64,000 nt of DNA from positions 1,240,001-1,304,000 of the forward strand of contig NZ_AP026070.1 in the NCBI RefSeq assembly GCF_024363255.1. The letters run 5' to 3'. The translations under genes were made by a program, and so were the position numbers. Below, in pieces: positions 29,009 to 38,960 of this stretch (position 1 is the first letter of the stretch; each line of letters starts with the position of its first letter). The notes beneath the pieces are model-generated. The model had not been told where the DNA came from. It ran no database searches and saw only the letters and a list, made by a program, of their open reading frames with translations. The DNA comes from Shewanella sp. NFH-SH190041 (lineage in GTDB: Bacteria; Pseudomonadota; Gammaproteobacteria; Enterobacterales; Shewanellaceae).

Positions 29009-29527
29009 ATGAAGTCTGTGGTGGAGCAATTGGCCCGTTATCAGAGTGTGCACTTAGACCGGCGAAATGTTATCACGCATATTATAGGTATTCCGCTGAT
29101 TATCTGGTCATTGTATTTGTTATTATCCATGGTGTCTTTGCTTACGCCTTGGGGAGGGATCAATCTGGCATTACTGCTGACTATAATAGTTCAGGGGTAT
29201 TATTTGCTGCTGCACCCGGGCTTGGCAATTGGCGTACTACTGTTTATTTTACCCGTGCTCTACAGTACCGCGATATTAGCGCATTGGCCGGGTGCTATTT
29301 GGCTTGCTGTTGTTATTTTTGTGCTTGGCTGGTTATTTCAACTTGTTGGCCATTTTTATGAGCAGGCTAAACCGGCTTTTATTGATGATATAAAGCAGCT
29401 GTTTATCGGGCCATTATTTTTAGTCGCAGAACTGTATTTTGCATTGGGATGGTGTACCTCTTTGCAACACGCTATACAGCCATTAGCCAGAACTTACCGT
29501 CAACAGCTTAATGCCACTGATATGTAA
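29009..29527 (+). CDS. DUF962 (Mpo1-like) membrane protein
   Basis: 172 residues with about four or five hydrophobic segments. The conserved histidine-bearing motifs of the DUF962/Mpo1 family are visible: HLDRRNVITHIIGIPL near the N terminus and GHFYEQAKPAF near residue 113. Yeast Mpo1 is an iron-dependent dioxygenase acting on 2-hydroxy fatty acids; a similar lipid oxidation role in bacteria is only an inference. The start follows an AGGAGGTAAAAG site. It stands alone downstream of the acpS terminator. Confidence 0.8.
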   Translation: MKSVVEQLARYQSVHLDRRNVITHIIGIPLIIWSLYLLLSMVSLLTPWGGINLALLLTIIVQGYYLLLHPGLAIGVLLFILPVLYSTAILAHWPGAIWLAVVIFVLGWLFQLVGHFYEQAKPAFIDDIKQLFIGPLFLVAELYFALGWCTSLQHAIQPLARTYRQQLNATDM

Positions 29528-29661
29528 TAAGCATTATTGATTAATTGGTTATGGCAGGCATTGAGAAAGATGTCAGCAAAGTAAGTTATTGCTTACTTCG
29601 CTTTATAAGCAGTATATATAGCTCTGAGATAATGAAATACCATTTGTTTGCTAGCTTAGTG

Positions 29662-30963
29662 TTAGGCAGAGGCTTCTTGCCGCACTTGACGGTAAAACGC
29701 AGGCATAATCCTAACGGTTTTGATCATATGACCACTGACTTCCACCACTTCTAGAGGATAACCGGCTAACCGCAGGCTAGTACTGGCTGAAGGAATTTCT
29801 TCCAAATATTCTAGGATAAGGCCATTAAGGGTTTTAGGGCCGTCAATGGGAAAATGCCAGTCCATTTCTTTATTGAGATCGCGGATATTGACGCTGGCCT
29901 CAACCAGATAACTGCCATCTTGCTGGGGAATAATGCCTTCACAGGCCGTGGGGAATGTGGAAGTGGTAAAGTCACCGACAATTTCTTCCAGAATATCTTC
30001 TAGAGTGACCAGTCCCTGCATATCACCATATTCATCGACTACCAGTGCGATCCGCTCTTTATTTTGTTTGAAATTACTCAATTGAACATTCAGGGGCGTA
30101 CCTTCTGGCACGTAGTAAATTTCTTTTACCGCCCGTAGCAGGGAGGATTTACTGAATTGATTTTTTGATTGTAAACGTAGTGCATCACGCAGATGAATAA
30201 AACCAACGGTATCATCAATGTTATCCCGGTAAACCAGCACCCGGGTATGCGGGCTTTGGATCACCTGGCGATTGATGGTTTTAAAATCGTCATTGACGTT
30301 AATGGCATAAATATCAGCCCGAGGCACCATAATATCTTCCACTGTGACCTTTTCTAGATCCAAAACTGACAGCAGCATTTCTTGGTGATTTTGTGGGATA
30401 AGCGCCCCCGCTTCATTAACAACGGTACGTAATTCTTCTTGGCTTAGGGCATCATTGGCACTAACGGTATGGATCCCCAATAATCGCAGAAATGCAGATG
30501 TGATTAGATTGGTGATTTTCACCAGTGGGCTAAGTAATTTGAGTAATAAACGCAGTAGTAGACTGGATGGGAATGCGACTCGCTCTGGATGTAGAGCTGC
30601 GATGGTTTTGGGGGTCACCTCAGCAAATACCAGTACTAATAGGGTTAATACGCCGGTAGCGATAGCCACCCCGAGATCACCAAAGAGTCGCATGCCTAAA
30701 ATAGTGGCAATGGCGGAGGCAAGGATATTAACCAAATTATTGCCGATAAGAATAAGCCCTATCAGCCGATCGGGACGTTCTAATAATTGTCTGGCGCGAA
30801 TGGCGCCTTTATGTCCCTGATTAGCAAGATGTCTAAGCCGGTAGCGGTTTAGACTCATCATGGCGGTTTCAGAGCCGGAGAAGTAGGCTGAAATTAACAG
30901 CAGTATGGCGAGGATGATCAGTAAAGTGGCGGTGGAGATCTCTTCCACTAATTGTGACTCCAT
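29662..30963 (-). CDS. CorC/HlyC-family membrane protein with CBS domains
   Basis: 433 residues. The order is a DUF21 membrane domain (about 1-170, with FSGSETAMMSLN), two CBS domains (about 200-320, including VEDIMVPRADIYAI), then a CorC/HlyC C-terminal domain with VDEYGDMQGLVTLEDILEEIVGD. Homologues (YfjD/CorB) affect Mg2+ or Co2+ transport. The ATG at 30963 gives the start; a TTG seven codons upstream is possible. It lies downstream of ypjD on the same strand and near ffh, as in E. coli, but a terminator hairpin separates it from ypjD. Confidence 0.9.
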   Translation of the reverse strand: MESQLVEEISTATLLIILAILLLISAYFSGSETAMMSLNRYRLRHLANQGHKGAIRARQLLERPDRLIGLILIGNNLVNILASAIATILGMRLFGDLGVAIATGVLTLLVLVFAEVTPKTIAALHPERVAFPSSLLLRLLLKLLSPLVKITNLITSAFLRLLGIHTVSANDALSQEELRTVVNEAGALIPQNHQEMLLSVLDLEKVTVEDIMVPRADIYAINVNDDFKTINRQVIQSPHTRVLVYRDNIDDTVGFIHLRDALRLQSKNQFSKSSLLRAVKEIYYVPEGTPLNVQLSNFKQNKERIALVVDEYGDMQGLVTLEDILEEIVGDFTTSTFPTACEGIIPQQDGSYLVEASVNIRDLNKEMDWHFPIDGPKTLNGLILEYLEEIPSASTSLRLAGYPLEVVEVSGHMIKTVRIMPAFYRQVRQEASA

Positions 30964-31020
30964 TCGGACTGATAAACTTAACAAATACCGGCTAAGCCAG
31001 CAGGTGTCAAGTCAGTGGGC

Positions 31021-31046
31021 AAAACCGGCAGGTTGCGACCTGCCGG
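31021..31046 (-). terminator. Terminator downstream of ypjD
   Basis: CCGGCAGGT, loop TGCG and ACCTGCCGG form a nine-pair stem; on the minus strand four T follow. It lies just upstream of the CorC-type gene. Confidence 0.65.
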
Positions 31047-31054
31047 CAGCGCTG

Positions 31055-31843
31055 TTAGCCGATGATCAACTCTTTGACAATGCGCGCCCCAAAATAAGCC
31101 AGTGACAGTAATACCGCCCCTGTTAAGGTGTAGATTACGGCCGTACGAATTTTGCAGCCAACGCGGTAATGCTGCCATAGCATCGCGACATAAACGGCCC
31201 AGGCAACGATGGAGAGAATCGCCTTATGGCCTTTTCCTTCACCGAACATATCTTCAAGGAAAATAAACCCTGTTGCGAGGGACAAACTGAGTAAGGCAAC
31301 ACCAATAATCACCAAGTGATAGAGTTGTTTTTCTACTGTCAGTAATGGCGGCATGGATGGGCTAAAAACCAATTGCTTGTTTTTCAGCCTTTTTTGGATT
31401 AATGCCAGCTGGATGGCATAGAGCGCCGCAATCATCAGTGCACTGTATGCCATCAGTGACAACACCACATGCACCAAGACTTCCGGATGGTTTTCAAAAT
31501 GCAGAATAAATTTCGGCGGGACTAGCCACAGCAGTGCGACAGACAGTATCGAGCAGGCATAGACGACCGGAACGACAACGATCACCTTTAGCCGGAACAT
31601 CAGCAGGGTAAAGCAGCAGGCGATAATCCAGTTTACCAGTGATATCACATTGGTAAGGCTGAAGTTTTGGCCGTAAGGGGTATAAAAGGCCTGATACAGG
31701 GCCAGGGCATGAAATACCACAGCCACCGCCGCGACAGCAGCCACCACCGGCCGGTTGGGACCATCAGCATGGAACAGGCGACTGGTCACCAGTACCAATG
31801 CGATGCAGTAGAAAATCATGGCTGAGGCAGAATAAATGACCAT
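31055..31843 (-). CDS. ypjD: Inner membrane protein YpjD (CcsA-like)
   Basis: 262 residues and about eight membrane helices. It belongs to the cytochrome c assembly (CcsA/CcmC-like) superfamily, but lacks a clear tryptophan-rich haem-handling motif. Position next to ffh and the CorC-type gene matches ypjD of E. coli. The function is not well known. Confidence 0.85.
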   Translation of the reverse strand: MVIYSASAMIFYCIALVLVTSRLFHADGPNRPVVAAVAAVAVVFHALALYQAFYTPYGQNFSLTNVISLVNWIIACCFTLLMFRLKVIVVVPVVYACSILSVALLWLVPPKFILHFENHPEVLVHVVLSLMAYSALMIAALYAIQLALIQKRLKNKQLVFSPSMPPLLTVEKQLYHLVIIGVALLSLSLATGFIFLEDMFGEGKGHKAILSIVAWAVYVAMLWQHYRVGCKIRTAVIYTLTGAVLLSLAYFGARIVKELIIG

Positions 31844-32104
31844 GGAATGTAAACCTATCTTCTCAGTTGAGTAGTGGACACAAGATGAGTAAATGACATT
31901 AATGGCGGTAGGATAACATGAGCATTTACTTTTTGGGCAGTGATACAGGTGGCAATTTTCAGCAGAATCTCGCCTGTATCAGGGTTTTATCCCAATCTAT
32001 CCCGTTGAAGGTTTCCCTGTGACGGTCAGGCAGTAGCTAATTATATCCGCCTCGCTATAATACAGGCCAATTATTGAAAAGCTTACAAGGTATTGCACAG
32101 GAAG

Positions 32105-33478
32105 ATGTTTGAGAACCTCACAGACAGGCTGTCGCGGACACTGAAAAATATCAGTGGCCGTGGCCGGTTAACTGAAGACAATATTAAGGAAACGCTGCGT
32201 GAAGTTCGGATGGCGCTGCTTGAGGCTGACGTTGCGCTTCCTGTGGTACGTGAATTTGTCAATGCCGTAAAAGAACGGGCTGTAGGGCAGGAAGTGACCA
32301 AGAGCCTCAGTCCGGGACAGGTCTTTATTAAGATTGTCCAAAGTGAGCTTGAAAAGGCCATAGGCGAGTCCAATGAAGCACTGGATTTAGCTGCGCAGCC
32401 TCCTGCGGTAATTATGATGGCGGGTCTGCAGGGTGCAGGTAAAACCACTTCTGTAGCGAAATTGGCCAAGTTCTTAACCGAACGCCAGAAAAAATCGGTA
32501 CTTGTCGTGAGTGCTGACGTTTATCGTCCTGCCGCGATTAAGCAGCTGGAGACGTTGGCGCAGGAAGTCAGTGTGGAGTTTTTCCCCTCTGATGTGAGCC
32601 AAAAGCCGATTGATATTGCCACAGCCGCTATTGCGCACGCCAAGCTGAAATTTATCGATGTCGTTATTCTTGATACCGCCGGCCGTCTGCATGTTGACGA
32701 AGCCATGATGGATGAAATCAAGGATCTGCATGCAGCAGCAGCACCGGTTGAAACACTGTTTGTGGTTGATGCCATGACAGGTCAGGATGCGGCCAATACA
32801 GCGAAAGCATTCAATGAGGCTTTGCCTCTGACCGGTGTCGTACTGACCAAAGTCGATGGTGATGCCCGTGGTGGTGCGGCGCTGTCTATTCGTCATATCA
32901 CCGGCAAGCCGATTAAATTTTTAGGTGTAGGTGAAAAAACTGATGCGCTGGAGCCATTCCACCCAGACCGAGTGGCTTCCCGAATTCTGGGCATGGGTGA
33001 TGTACTGTCTCTGATCGAGCAAGTTGAGCGCGGCGTTGACAAAGACAAAGCCATGAAATTGGCTTCTAAAGTTAAATCCGGCGGTAATTTCGATCTGGAG
33101 GACTTTAAAGAACAGCTGCAACAGATGAAAAACATGGGCGGTATGATGGGGATGCTGGAAAAGCTACCCGGTATCGGCCAGTTGCCGCCGGATGCTATGG
33201 CGCAGATCCAAAACGGCAAAATGACTGGGCAGATGGAAGCCATTATTAATTCCATGACGCCAGCTGAGCGTCGCAACCCGGATATTATCAAAGGCTCACG
33301 TAAGCGCCGTATCGCGGCGGGTTCTGGTACTCAAATCCAAGATGTTAATCGTCTGCTGAAACAGTTTACTCAGATGCAGAAGATGATGAAGAAGATGTCT
33401 GGTAAAGGCGGCATGCAGAAGATGATGCGTGGTATGCGCGGCATGATGCCTCCTGGGATGAAATTCCCTGGCCGGTAA
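32105..33478 (+). CDS. ffh: Signal recognition particle protein Ffh
   Basis: 457 residues from an ATG at 32105, chosen because MFENLTDRLSRTLKNISGRGRL aligns with the E. coli start; a TTG four codons earlier is also open. The NG domain has GLQGAGKTTSVAKLAK, DTAGRLHVDE and TKVDGDARGGAALS. The methionine-rich M domain follows (residues about 325-457) and binds signal peptides and 4.5S RNA. A good -10 box, TATAAT at 32056-32061, lies upstream without a clear -35. The gap 31844-32104 holds nothing else obvious. Confidence 0.97.
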   Translation: MFENLTDRLSRTLKNISGRGRLTEDNIKETLREVRMALLEADVALPVVREFVNAVKERAVGQEVTKSLSPGQVFIKIVQSELEKAIGESNEALDLAAQPPAVIMMAGLQGAGKTTSVAKLAKFLTERQKKSVLVVSADVYRPAAIKQLETLAQEVSVEFFPSDVSQKPIDIATAAIAHAKLKFIDVVILDTAGRLHVDEAMMDEIKDLHAAAAPVETLFVVDAMTGQDAANTAKAFNEALPLTGVVLTKVDGDARGGAALSIRHITGKPIKFLGVGEKTDALEPFHPDRVASRILGMGDVLSLIEQVERGVDKDKAMKLASKVKSGGNFDLEDFKEQLQQMKNMGGMMGMLEKLPGIGQLPPDAMAQIQNGKMTGQMEAIINSMTPAERRNPDIIKGSRKRRIAAGSGTQIQDVNRLLKQFTQMQKMMKKMSGKGGMQKMMRGMRGMMPPGMKFPGR

Positions 33479-33595
33479 TTTATTTTTCGCTATTTTTCAC
33501 TGCAAGGTACTTGATTTTAAGGGCTTTGCAGTATGATATCGGCAAGATTGACCGAACAAGTTATCACCGGGCGCTGTAAAATTCGACAGTCTCGG

Positions 33596-33623
33596 TTGCA
33601 TTAGCTGAAAAGTCAGGTAAAAT
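33596..33623 (+). promoter_or_regulatory. Candidate promoter for the rpsP operon
   Basis: TTGCAT (33596-33601), a 16-base spacer and TAAAAT (33618-33623) lie about 90 bases before rpsP, just upstream of the leader hairpin. The -10 is good and the -35 weak. Confidence 0.4.
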
Positions 33624-33639
33624 CTTCCGGCTTTCTATG

Positions 33640-33680
33640 CTGGAACTCTATTGCGAACACGGGGTTCCAGTTTTTATTTT
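33640..33680 (+). terminator. Attenuator-like hairpin in the rpsP leader
   Basis: CTGGAAC (33640-33646) and GTTCCAG (33664-33670) pair around a 17-base loop and are followed by TTTTTATTTT. The whole has the shape of an intrinsic terminator, placed between the promoter candidate and the rpsP start, so it could control read-through into the operon. Confidence 0.6.
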
Positions 33681-33715
33681 TGCTTCAATGCAAATCATTA
33701 GAGGATTGAAAACGC

Positions 33716-33967
33716 ATGGTTACCATTCGTTTAGCTCGTGGTGGCGCTAAAAAGCGTCCTTTCTACAACATCGTAGTTGCTGACAGCCGCAACGCCCGTG
33801 ACGGTCGTTTCATCGAACGCATCGGTTTCTTCAACCCACTGGCTCGTGGTCAGGAAGAGACTCTGCGTCTGGATCTGGACCGTATTGAGCACTGGGTTGC
33901 CAACGGTGCAGCAACTACTGATCGTGTAGCAAAACTGATCAAAGACGCTCGTAAAGCAGCTGCTTAA
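33716..33967 (+). CDS. rpsP: 30S ribosomal protein S16
   Basis: 83 residues. The start [20 protein letters not shown] and [10 protein letters not shown] are diagnostic. It is the first gene of the conserved order rpsP-rimM-trmD-rplS, behind a GAGGATTG ribosome site. Confidence 0.99.
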   Translation: MVTIRLARGGAKKRPFYNIVVADSRNARDGRFIERIGFFNPLARGQEETLRLDLDRIEHWVANGAATTDRVAKLIKDARKAAA

Positions 33968-33987
33968 TAGCGTAAAGGTATAGCTTG

Positions 33988-34518
33988 ATGAGCAGTAACC
34001 AACAGCCTGTAGTTCTGGGCAAAATTGGCTCCAGCTACGGCGTTAAAGGTTGGATGAAGATCACCGCTTATACCGAATCATTGGAAGGTATTTTTGACTA
34101 TGCTCCCTGGTTGATCAACGAACAGGGAAAATGGCGTGAAATCAACGTAAAGCAGTGGCGTTTTCATGGTAAGGCAGTGATTGCCGAGCTGGAAGGCGTG
34201 ACTGACCGGGATCAGGCTCAGGCGCTTGCAAACTGTGAGATTGCCATCCTCCCCGGGCAGATGGATGCACTGCCAGCAGACGAGTTCTACTGGCGTGATC
34301 TTATTGGCTGTGCGGTGGTGAACACTAAAGGCTATAACATGGGCAGTGTTGATCAGATTCTGGAAACAGGGTCTAACGATGTGCTGATGGTTAAAGCCAA
34401 TGCCAAAGATGCCTTTGGCAAAGGGGAACGTTTGATTCCCTTTGTTACCGGACAATTCATCCTTGAGGTGGATTTGCAGGCCAAACAGATTTTAGTGGAT
34501 TGGGATCCGGACTTTTAA
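33988..34518 (+). CDS. rimM: 16S rRNA processing protein RimM
   Basis: 176 residues from an ATG at 33988 with AAAGG upstream; a TTG one codon earlier is possible. The N-terminal domain opens with [17 protein letters not shown]. The PRC-barrel domain holds [13 protein letters not shown] and RLIPFV. RimM binds S19 and helps mature the 3' domain of 16S rRNA. Confidence 0.97.
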   Translation: MSSNQQPVVLGKIGSSYGVKGWMKITAYTESLEGIFDYAPWLINEQGKWREINVKQWRFHGKAVIAELEGVTDRDQAQALANCEIAILPGQMDALPADEFYWRDLIGCAVVNTKGYNMGSVDQILETGSNDVLMVKANAKDAFGKGERLIPFVTGQFILEVDLQAKQILVDWDPDF

Positions 34519-34533
34519 GTCGAGGTACAACAT

Positions 34534-35295
34534 ATGTGGTTAGGGGTTGTTACCCTGTTTCCCGAGATGTTTCGTGCCATTAGCGATTTCGGAGTTACGG
34601 GTCGGGCCGTGAAAAACGGTCTGCTGGAGTTGCAAACGTGGAATCCGCGTGATTTCACCTATGATCGACACAATACTGTGGATGACCGGCCTTATGGTGG
34701 TGGTCCCGGGATGTTGATGATGGTGCAACCTTTACGTGATGCTATCCATGCTGCCAAAGCGGCAGCAGGTGACGGCGCGAAAGTGATTTATCTGTCTCCT
34801 CAGGGGCGCAAGCTGACTCAGCGTGGCGCCGGTGAGCTGGCAAAATCACAGAAACTGATTTTGGTGTGTGGTCGCTACGAAGGTATTGACGAGCGCATCA
34901 TTCAGACTGAAGTGGACGAAGAGTGGTCGGTAGGTGATTACGTGCTTTCGGGCGGCGAATTACCCGCAATGACCCTTATCGATGCGGTGTCCAGACTGGT
35001 TCCCGGCGTGCTGGGAAAACAGGCTAGTGCAGAGCAGGATTCCTTCTCTGATGGTTTACTGGATTGTCCCCACTACACGCGTCCGGAGTGCCTGGATGGG
35101 CATGATGTACCAGATGTGCTGCTGAGCGGCAACCACGAAGAAATTAGACGCTGGCGTCTGAAGCAGAGTCTGGGTAGGACATTGCTGCGGCGGCCAGAAT
35201 TATTTGAAAATCTAGCTCTGACTGACGAACAAAAAAGACTGTTAGCTCAGTTCGTCACTGAAAGTGACGAGTCGGCCAAGTCGAAGCTCAGTTAA
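34534..35295 (+). CDS. trmD: tRNA (guanine-N1)-methyltransferase TrmD
   Basis: 253 residues. It methylates G37 of tRNAs to prevent frameshifting. The SAM-binding trefoil-knot motifs [12 protein letters not shown] and [20 protein letters not shown] are intact, as is [14 protein letters not shown]. It lies 15 bases after rimM. Confidence 0.98.
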   Translation: MWLGVVTLFPEMFRAISDFGVTGRAVKNGLLELQTWNPRDFTYDRHNTVDDRPYGGGPGMLMMVQPLRDAIHAAKAAAGDGAKVIYLSPQGRKLTQRGAGELAKSQKLILVCGRYEGIDERIIQTEVDEEWSVGDYVLSGGELPAMTLIDAVSRLVPGVLGKQASAEQDSFSDGLLDCPHYTRPECLDGHDVPDVLLSGNHEEIRRWRLKQSLGRTLLRRPELFENLALTDEQKRLLAQFVTESDESAKSKLS

Positions 35296-35313
35296 ATCTA
35301 GAACGGAGTATTT

Positions 35314-35664
35314 ATGAACAACATCATTAAGATGCTCAACGATGAGCAAATGAAAAAAGACGTACCAGCGTTCGGTGCTGGTGATACTGTTATCGTACAG
35401 GTACGTGTTAAAGAAGGTGAAAAAGAGCGTCTGCAGGCGTTTGAAGGTGTGGTTATCGCTAAGCGTAACCGTGGTCTGCACTCTGCTTTCACTGTTCGTA
35501 AGATCTCTAATGGCGAAGGTGTTGAGCGTTCTTTCCAGACTCACAGCCCAGCTATCGCCGGTATTGAAGTGAAGCGTCGTGGCCGCGTTCGTCGCGCCAA
35601 GCTGTACTATCTACGTGAGCGTTCAGGTAAGTCTGCACGTATCCGTGAAAAGCTGGCTAAGTAA
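35314..35664 (+). CDS. rplS: 50S ribosomal protein L19
   Basis: 116 residues. [19 protein letters not shown] and [11 protein letters not shown] are typical of L19. It is the last gene of the rpsP operon and is followed by a clear terminator. Confidence 0.99.
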   Translation: MNNIIKMLNDEQMKKDVPAFGAGDTVIVQVRVKEGEKERLQAFEGVVIAKRNRGLHSAFTVRKISNGEGVERSFQTHSPAIAGIEVKRRGRVRRAKLYYLRERSGKSARIREKLAK

Positions 35665-35708
35665 TCACTTAGTTCGCTGTACAAATAAGACGTTAAGTGT
35701 TCGCACGA

Positions 35709-35736
35709 AGACCCGCCCATGTGGCGGGTTTTTGTT
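35709..35736 (+). terminator. Terminator of the rpsP operon
   Basis: ACCCGCC, loop CATGT and GGCGGGT are followed by TTTTTGTTT. Confidence 0.9.
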
Positions 35737-36041
35737 TATCTGCTTCATGGTCAACCTGCGAACTTAAGTTCTTTGCATGTCATCTGGACTGGAGCGGCAT
35801 ATTATCGGGGCGACATTGGGAGGCGTCACATTATTTCAGCTAAGTTGGCTAGCACACTAAATACTTCTAGATGAATGATGGCTACATAAGGTTTCTATCA
35901 TTTATCAAATTTTATGCCCTGAGGATTAACTAAGATTGTGGCATGAATGAAAAAAGGTTTGATATTGGGGTTGGTTTAATATTAATGTAATGGCGTAACG
36001 TTACAGTGGTGCGATGGTGCTGCTTATACGTTTGGGGCCGG

Positions 36042-36058
36042 CCGAGGAATTGCCTCGG
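36042..36058 (+). promoter_or_regulatory. Hairpin in the aroF leader
   Basis: CCGAGG, loop AATTG and CCTCGG lie about 30 bases before the aroF start, without a T run. A palindrome GTAACGTTAC lies at 35995-36004. These are the only notable signals in the 425-base gap 35665-36089, apart from the terminator after rplS; they may take part in control of aroF-tyrA. Confidence 0.35.
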
Positions 36059-36089
36059 GCGTAAAGACATCTTTAGTTAGGTTACTGTT

Positions 36090-37181
36090 ATGGCGAAAGA
36101 AACATTAAACAACCTTCATATTTGCGCGGAAAAAGTACTGATTACCCCAGATGAGTTGAAGATCGCATTGCCCATGTCTGCAAAGGCGACAGCGTTTGTA
36201 CGTCGAGCTCGCCAAACCGTTGCTGATATTGTCCATAAACGGGACCATCGCCTGTTAGTGGTCGCCGGTCCCTGCTCTATTCATGATCTTGTAGCAGCAA
36301 AGCAGTATGCGCGGCAGTTGAAACAGCTGCATGATGAATTAAACCAGTCATTTTATATTTTGATGCGGGTCTATTTTGAGAAGCCCAGAACTACCGTAGG
36401 GTGGAAAGGGATGATCAATGATCCAGATATGGATGGCTCGTTTGATGTGGAAAAAGGGTTAAAACAGGCTCGTGAGTTGATGCTGTATCTGGCTGAGCTG
36501 GAGTTGCCGGTGGCGACTGAAGCATTAGATCCTATCAGCCCTCAATATTTATCAGAGTTAGTTAGCTGGGCTGCAATTGGTGCACGCACGACTGAGTCTC
36601 AGACGCATAGGGAGATGGCTTCGGGCCTGTCGATGCCGGTAGGGTTTAAAAATGGAACGGATGGTAAATTAGCAGTGGCGATCAATGCATTGCAGGCGGC
36701 TGCCAGTGGCCACAGTTTTATGGGCATCAATACTCAGGGGCAAGTGGCATTATTGCAAACGAAGGGAAATCCGGATGGCCATGTCATTTTGCGTGGTGGG
36801 ATAGAGCCTAATTATGATGCCCAAAGTATTGCTAGTGCGGAGCAACAATTACACGATGCTGGCTTGAATGCCAGATTAGTGGTGGATTGTAGTCATGGTA
36901 ATTCGGCAAAAGATCATCGGCGTCAGTTGCCCGTATTTCGGGAGATGATGGCGCAGATTGCTGCTGGGAATTGCTCAGTTATCGGACTGATGTTGGAAAG
37001 TCACCTCAATGAAGGACAGCAAGGGACGGATAAACCATTAGCTTCTTTAGCCTATGGTGTATCTGTGACTGATGCTTGTATCAATTGGGTCGATACTGAA
37101 CAGTTGCTGCGCGATGGAGCGGCACAATTGGCTTCAGTTTTACCTGGTCGCTTTGCTATGCTGAAAGCTGCAAATAGCTGA
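36090..37181 (+). CDS. aroF: 3-deoxy-7-phosphoheptulonate synthase (DAHP synthase)
   Basis: 363 residues, a type I-alpha DAHP synthase. It joins PEP and erythrose 4-phosphate to open the shikimate pathway. Active-site stretches are VVAGPCSIHD, MRVYFEKPRTTVGWKG, GARTTESQTHREMASG, PVGFKNGTDG and DCSHGNSAKDH. It is paired with tyrA 15 bases downstream, as for the tyrosine-sensitive isoenzyme AroF of E. coli, so tyrosine feedback is likely but not shown. Confidence 0.93.
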   Translation: MAKETLNNLHICAEKVLITPDELKIALPMSAKATAFVRRARQTVADIVHKRDHRLLVVAGPCSIHDLVAAKQYARQLKQLHDELNQSFYILMRVYFEKPRTTVGWKGMINDPDMDGSFDVEKGLKQARELMLYLAELELPVATEALDPISPQYLSELVSWAAIGARTTESQTHREMASGLSMPVGFKNGTDGKLAVAINALQAAASGHSFMGINTQGQVALLQTKGNPDGHVILRGGIEPNYDAQSIASAEQQLHDAGLNARLVVDCSHGNSAKDHRRQLPVFREMMAQIAAGNCSVIGLMLESHLNEGQQGTDKPLASLAYGVSVTDACINWVDTEQLLRDGAAQLASVLPGRFAMLKAANS

Positions 37182-37196
37182 TTTCACGGTGCCTTT

Positions 37197-38339
37197 ATGA
37201 CAGAAAAATATTCGCAAGAGCTGACGCAGTTGCGCGGCAGTATCGATAAAGTCGATCAAGCACTACTAGGGCTTATCCGTGAACGGCTGGATTTAGTCGC
37301 TCGGGTTGGCGCGGTAAAACATCAGGCCGGGTTACCCATTTATGATCCGCAGCGTGAAGCCAGTATGCTGGCTCGCCGACGGGAAGAGGCAACAGCATTA
37401 GGTATTTCCCCTCAGTTGATTGAAGATATATTGCGGCGCTTGATGCGTGAGTCTTACCTTAATGAAAAAGATGTTGGTTTTAAACAGATAAATCCAGCTT
37501 TGGGGCCGGTGGTGATTATTGGTGGGCAGGGAGCCTTAGGGCAATTATTTGCTCAGATGCTGTTATTGTCCGGGTATCAGGTTCGTCTACTGGATAAAGA
37601 TGATTGGCATAATGCTGACGCCTTGTTGGCGGGGGCTGGTTTGGTGTTGATCAGTGTCCCTATCAGTATTACTTGCGATCTTATCCGGACCCGTTTGGGG
37701 AATTTGCCAGCAGATTGTATTTTAGCGGATCTTACCTCTGTGAAAGCCGAGCCATTGGCAGCCATGTTGGCAGCCCATCAAGGCCCTGTCGTAGGGTTAC
37801 ATCCTATGTTTGGCCCAGATGTTGGCAGTTTTGCGAAACAGGTGGTAGTGGTGTGCCATGGCCGGGAACCTGCGCAATATCAGTGGCTGTTGGATCAGAT
37901 GGTGATATGGGGTGCAAGCTTAGTGGATGCTGCGGCTGACCGTCATGATAATGCGATGCAATTGGTCCAAGCCATGCGACATTTTTCGACCTTTGTTTAT
38001 GGGCTTAATCTTTGTCGGGAGCAAGCTGATTTATCTCATTTGCTGACATTTAGCTCGCCAATTTACCGTTTAGAGCTCGCCATGGTAGGGCGTTTATTTG
38101 CCCAGAGTCCAGAGTTGTATGCGGATATTATTTTTGCTCAGCAGGATAGTTTGGATGTGATTAGTCGTTATCTGGATAACTATCGGCAGGCTTTAGAGCT
38201 ACTTCAGCAGGGAGACCGAGCCGGCTTTATTCAGTGGTTTGAGGATGTATCGAGTTGGTTTGGCAGTTTTGCTCCTCAGTTTAGGGAAGAGAGCCGAACC
38301 ATGTTGCAGTCGGTCAATGATATGAAATCATCGGCTTGA
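37197..38339 (+). CDS. tyrA: Chorismate mutase / prephenate dehydrogenase (T-protein)
   Basis: 380 residues. An N-terminal AroQ-type chorismate mutase (about 1-90: [30 protein letters not shown] and [10 protein letters not shown]) is followed by an NAD-binding prephenate dehydrogenase domain ([18 protein letters not shown]) with a helical C-terminal part. It makes 4-hydroxyphenylpyruvate for tyrosine. It forms an operon with aroF. Confidence 0.96.
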   Translation: MTEKYSQELTQLRGSIDKVDQALLGLIRERLDLVARVGAVKHQAGLPIYDPQREASMLARRREEATALGISPQLIEDILRRLMRESYLNEKDVGFKQINPALGPVVIIGGQGALGQLFAQMLLLSGYQVRLLDKDDWHNADALLAGAGLVLISVPISITCDLIRTRLGNLPADCILADLTSVKAEPLAAMLAAHQGPVVGLHPMFGPDVGSFAKQVVVVCHGREPAQYQWLLDQMVIWGASLVDAAADRHDNAMQLVQAMRHFSTFVYGLNLCREQADLSHLLTFSSPIYRLELAMVGRLFAQSPELYADIIFAQQDSLDVISRYLDNYRQALELLQQGDRAGFIQWFEDVSSWFGSFAPQFREESRTMLQSVNDMKSSA

Positions 38340-38506
38340 GGAGCGGACATTATTAGTTTTTGATTTGCGGTCTATTTCAGTTTTTAACCTTGGTATCGCA
38401 TTGGGATATTGCACTCTGGCTGAAGCGAACGTATTGTTAATACATAAAGGGCATAACTGTCATAACATGCGGTTCTCTCCATGAGAAACAGATGAGCGGA
38501 GGAGCT

Positions 38507-38839
38507 ATGGATTTGAGTTCCACAGGAAATATGCTGCCCGAAGATGTCAGTCCGGCACACTTGATGTATGGCATGATGTCAGCATTTGCATTAGCGTTTA
38601 TTCCCGTGCTGCTAGCACTGGTGATTAATTTCTCTCAGCACGGTAGTGGCGCTGTGATGCGTAGCCATATTAAATGGCAACGTTGGTCTATGTTGGTATT
38701 TTTATCTCTCAGTATTCTGGCTTGGTTGTTACCTCAGGGGTGGATGGGGCTGGGAGTCTTTGGCGTTGCGGTAGTTTGGTTTGTTCACCGAATCATCAAA
38801 GGCTGGATGGCATTGGCTGATGGTATCTGTATGGCTTAA
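38507..38839 (+). CDS. Small membrane protein of unknown function
   Basis: 110 residues from the ATG at 38507, which has GGAGGAG directly before it. An ATG at 38492 would add five residues, and the choice is not firm. There are three hydrophobic segments (about 22-42, 63-80 and 82-98). SHIKWQRWSM and HRIIKGWMALADG recall DUF4870-type small membrane proteins, but I cannot assign it. It lies between tyrA and the pheA terminator, and a link with aromatic amino acids is not implied. Confidence 0.75.
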   Translation: MDLSSTGNMLPEDVSPAHLMYGMMSAFALAFIPVLLALVINFSQHGSGAVMRSHIKWQRWSMLVFLSLSILAWLLPQGWMGLGVFGVAVVWFVHRIIKGWMALADGICMA

Positions 38840-38847
38840 TATTTCCG

Positions 38848-38878
38848 TTAAAAAAGGCGCCGATTGGCGCCTTTTTTA
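38848..38878. terminator. Bidirectional terminator between the small membrane protein gene and pheA
   Basis: AAGGCGCC, loop GATT and GGCGCCTT are flanked by A and T runs on either side. Confidence 0.85.
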
Positions 38879-38960
38879 TGTCGGTTATCCCGTCCTGAAA
38901 TAGGTTGATACTTGTTTTCCCATTCAAACTGCAACGGCATTGTAACAAGCTGGTGTTGGC

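Noticed and set aside
29578..29603. Inverted repeat AAGTAAG/CTTACTT after the DUF962 gene as a terminator
   Set aside because: The stem is AT-rich and the sequence after it is CGCTTTATAAGC, without a proper T run.
35986..36005. TyrR box upstream of aroF
   Set aside because: TGTAA and TTACA are present but two bases too far apart for TGTAAA-N6-TTTACA, and the half sites are incomplete. The embedded palindrome GTAACGTTAC is noted only as a signal of unknown meaning.
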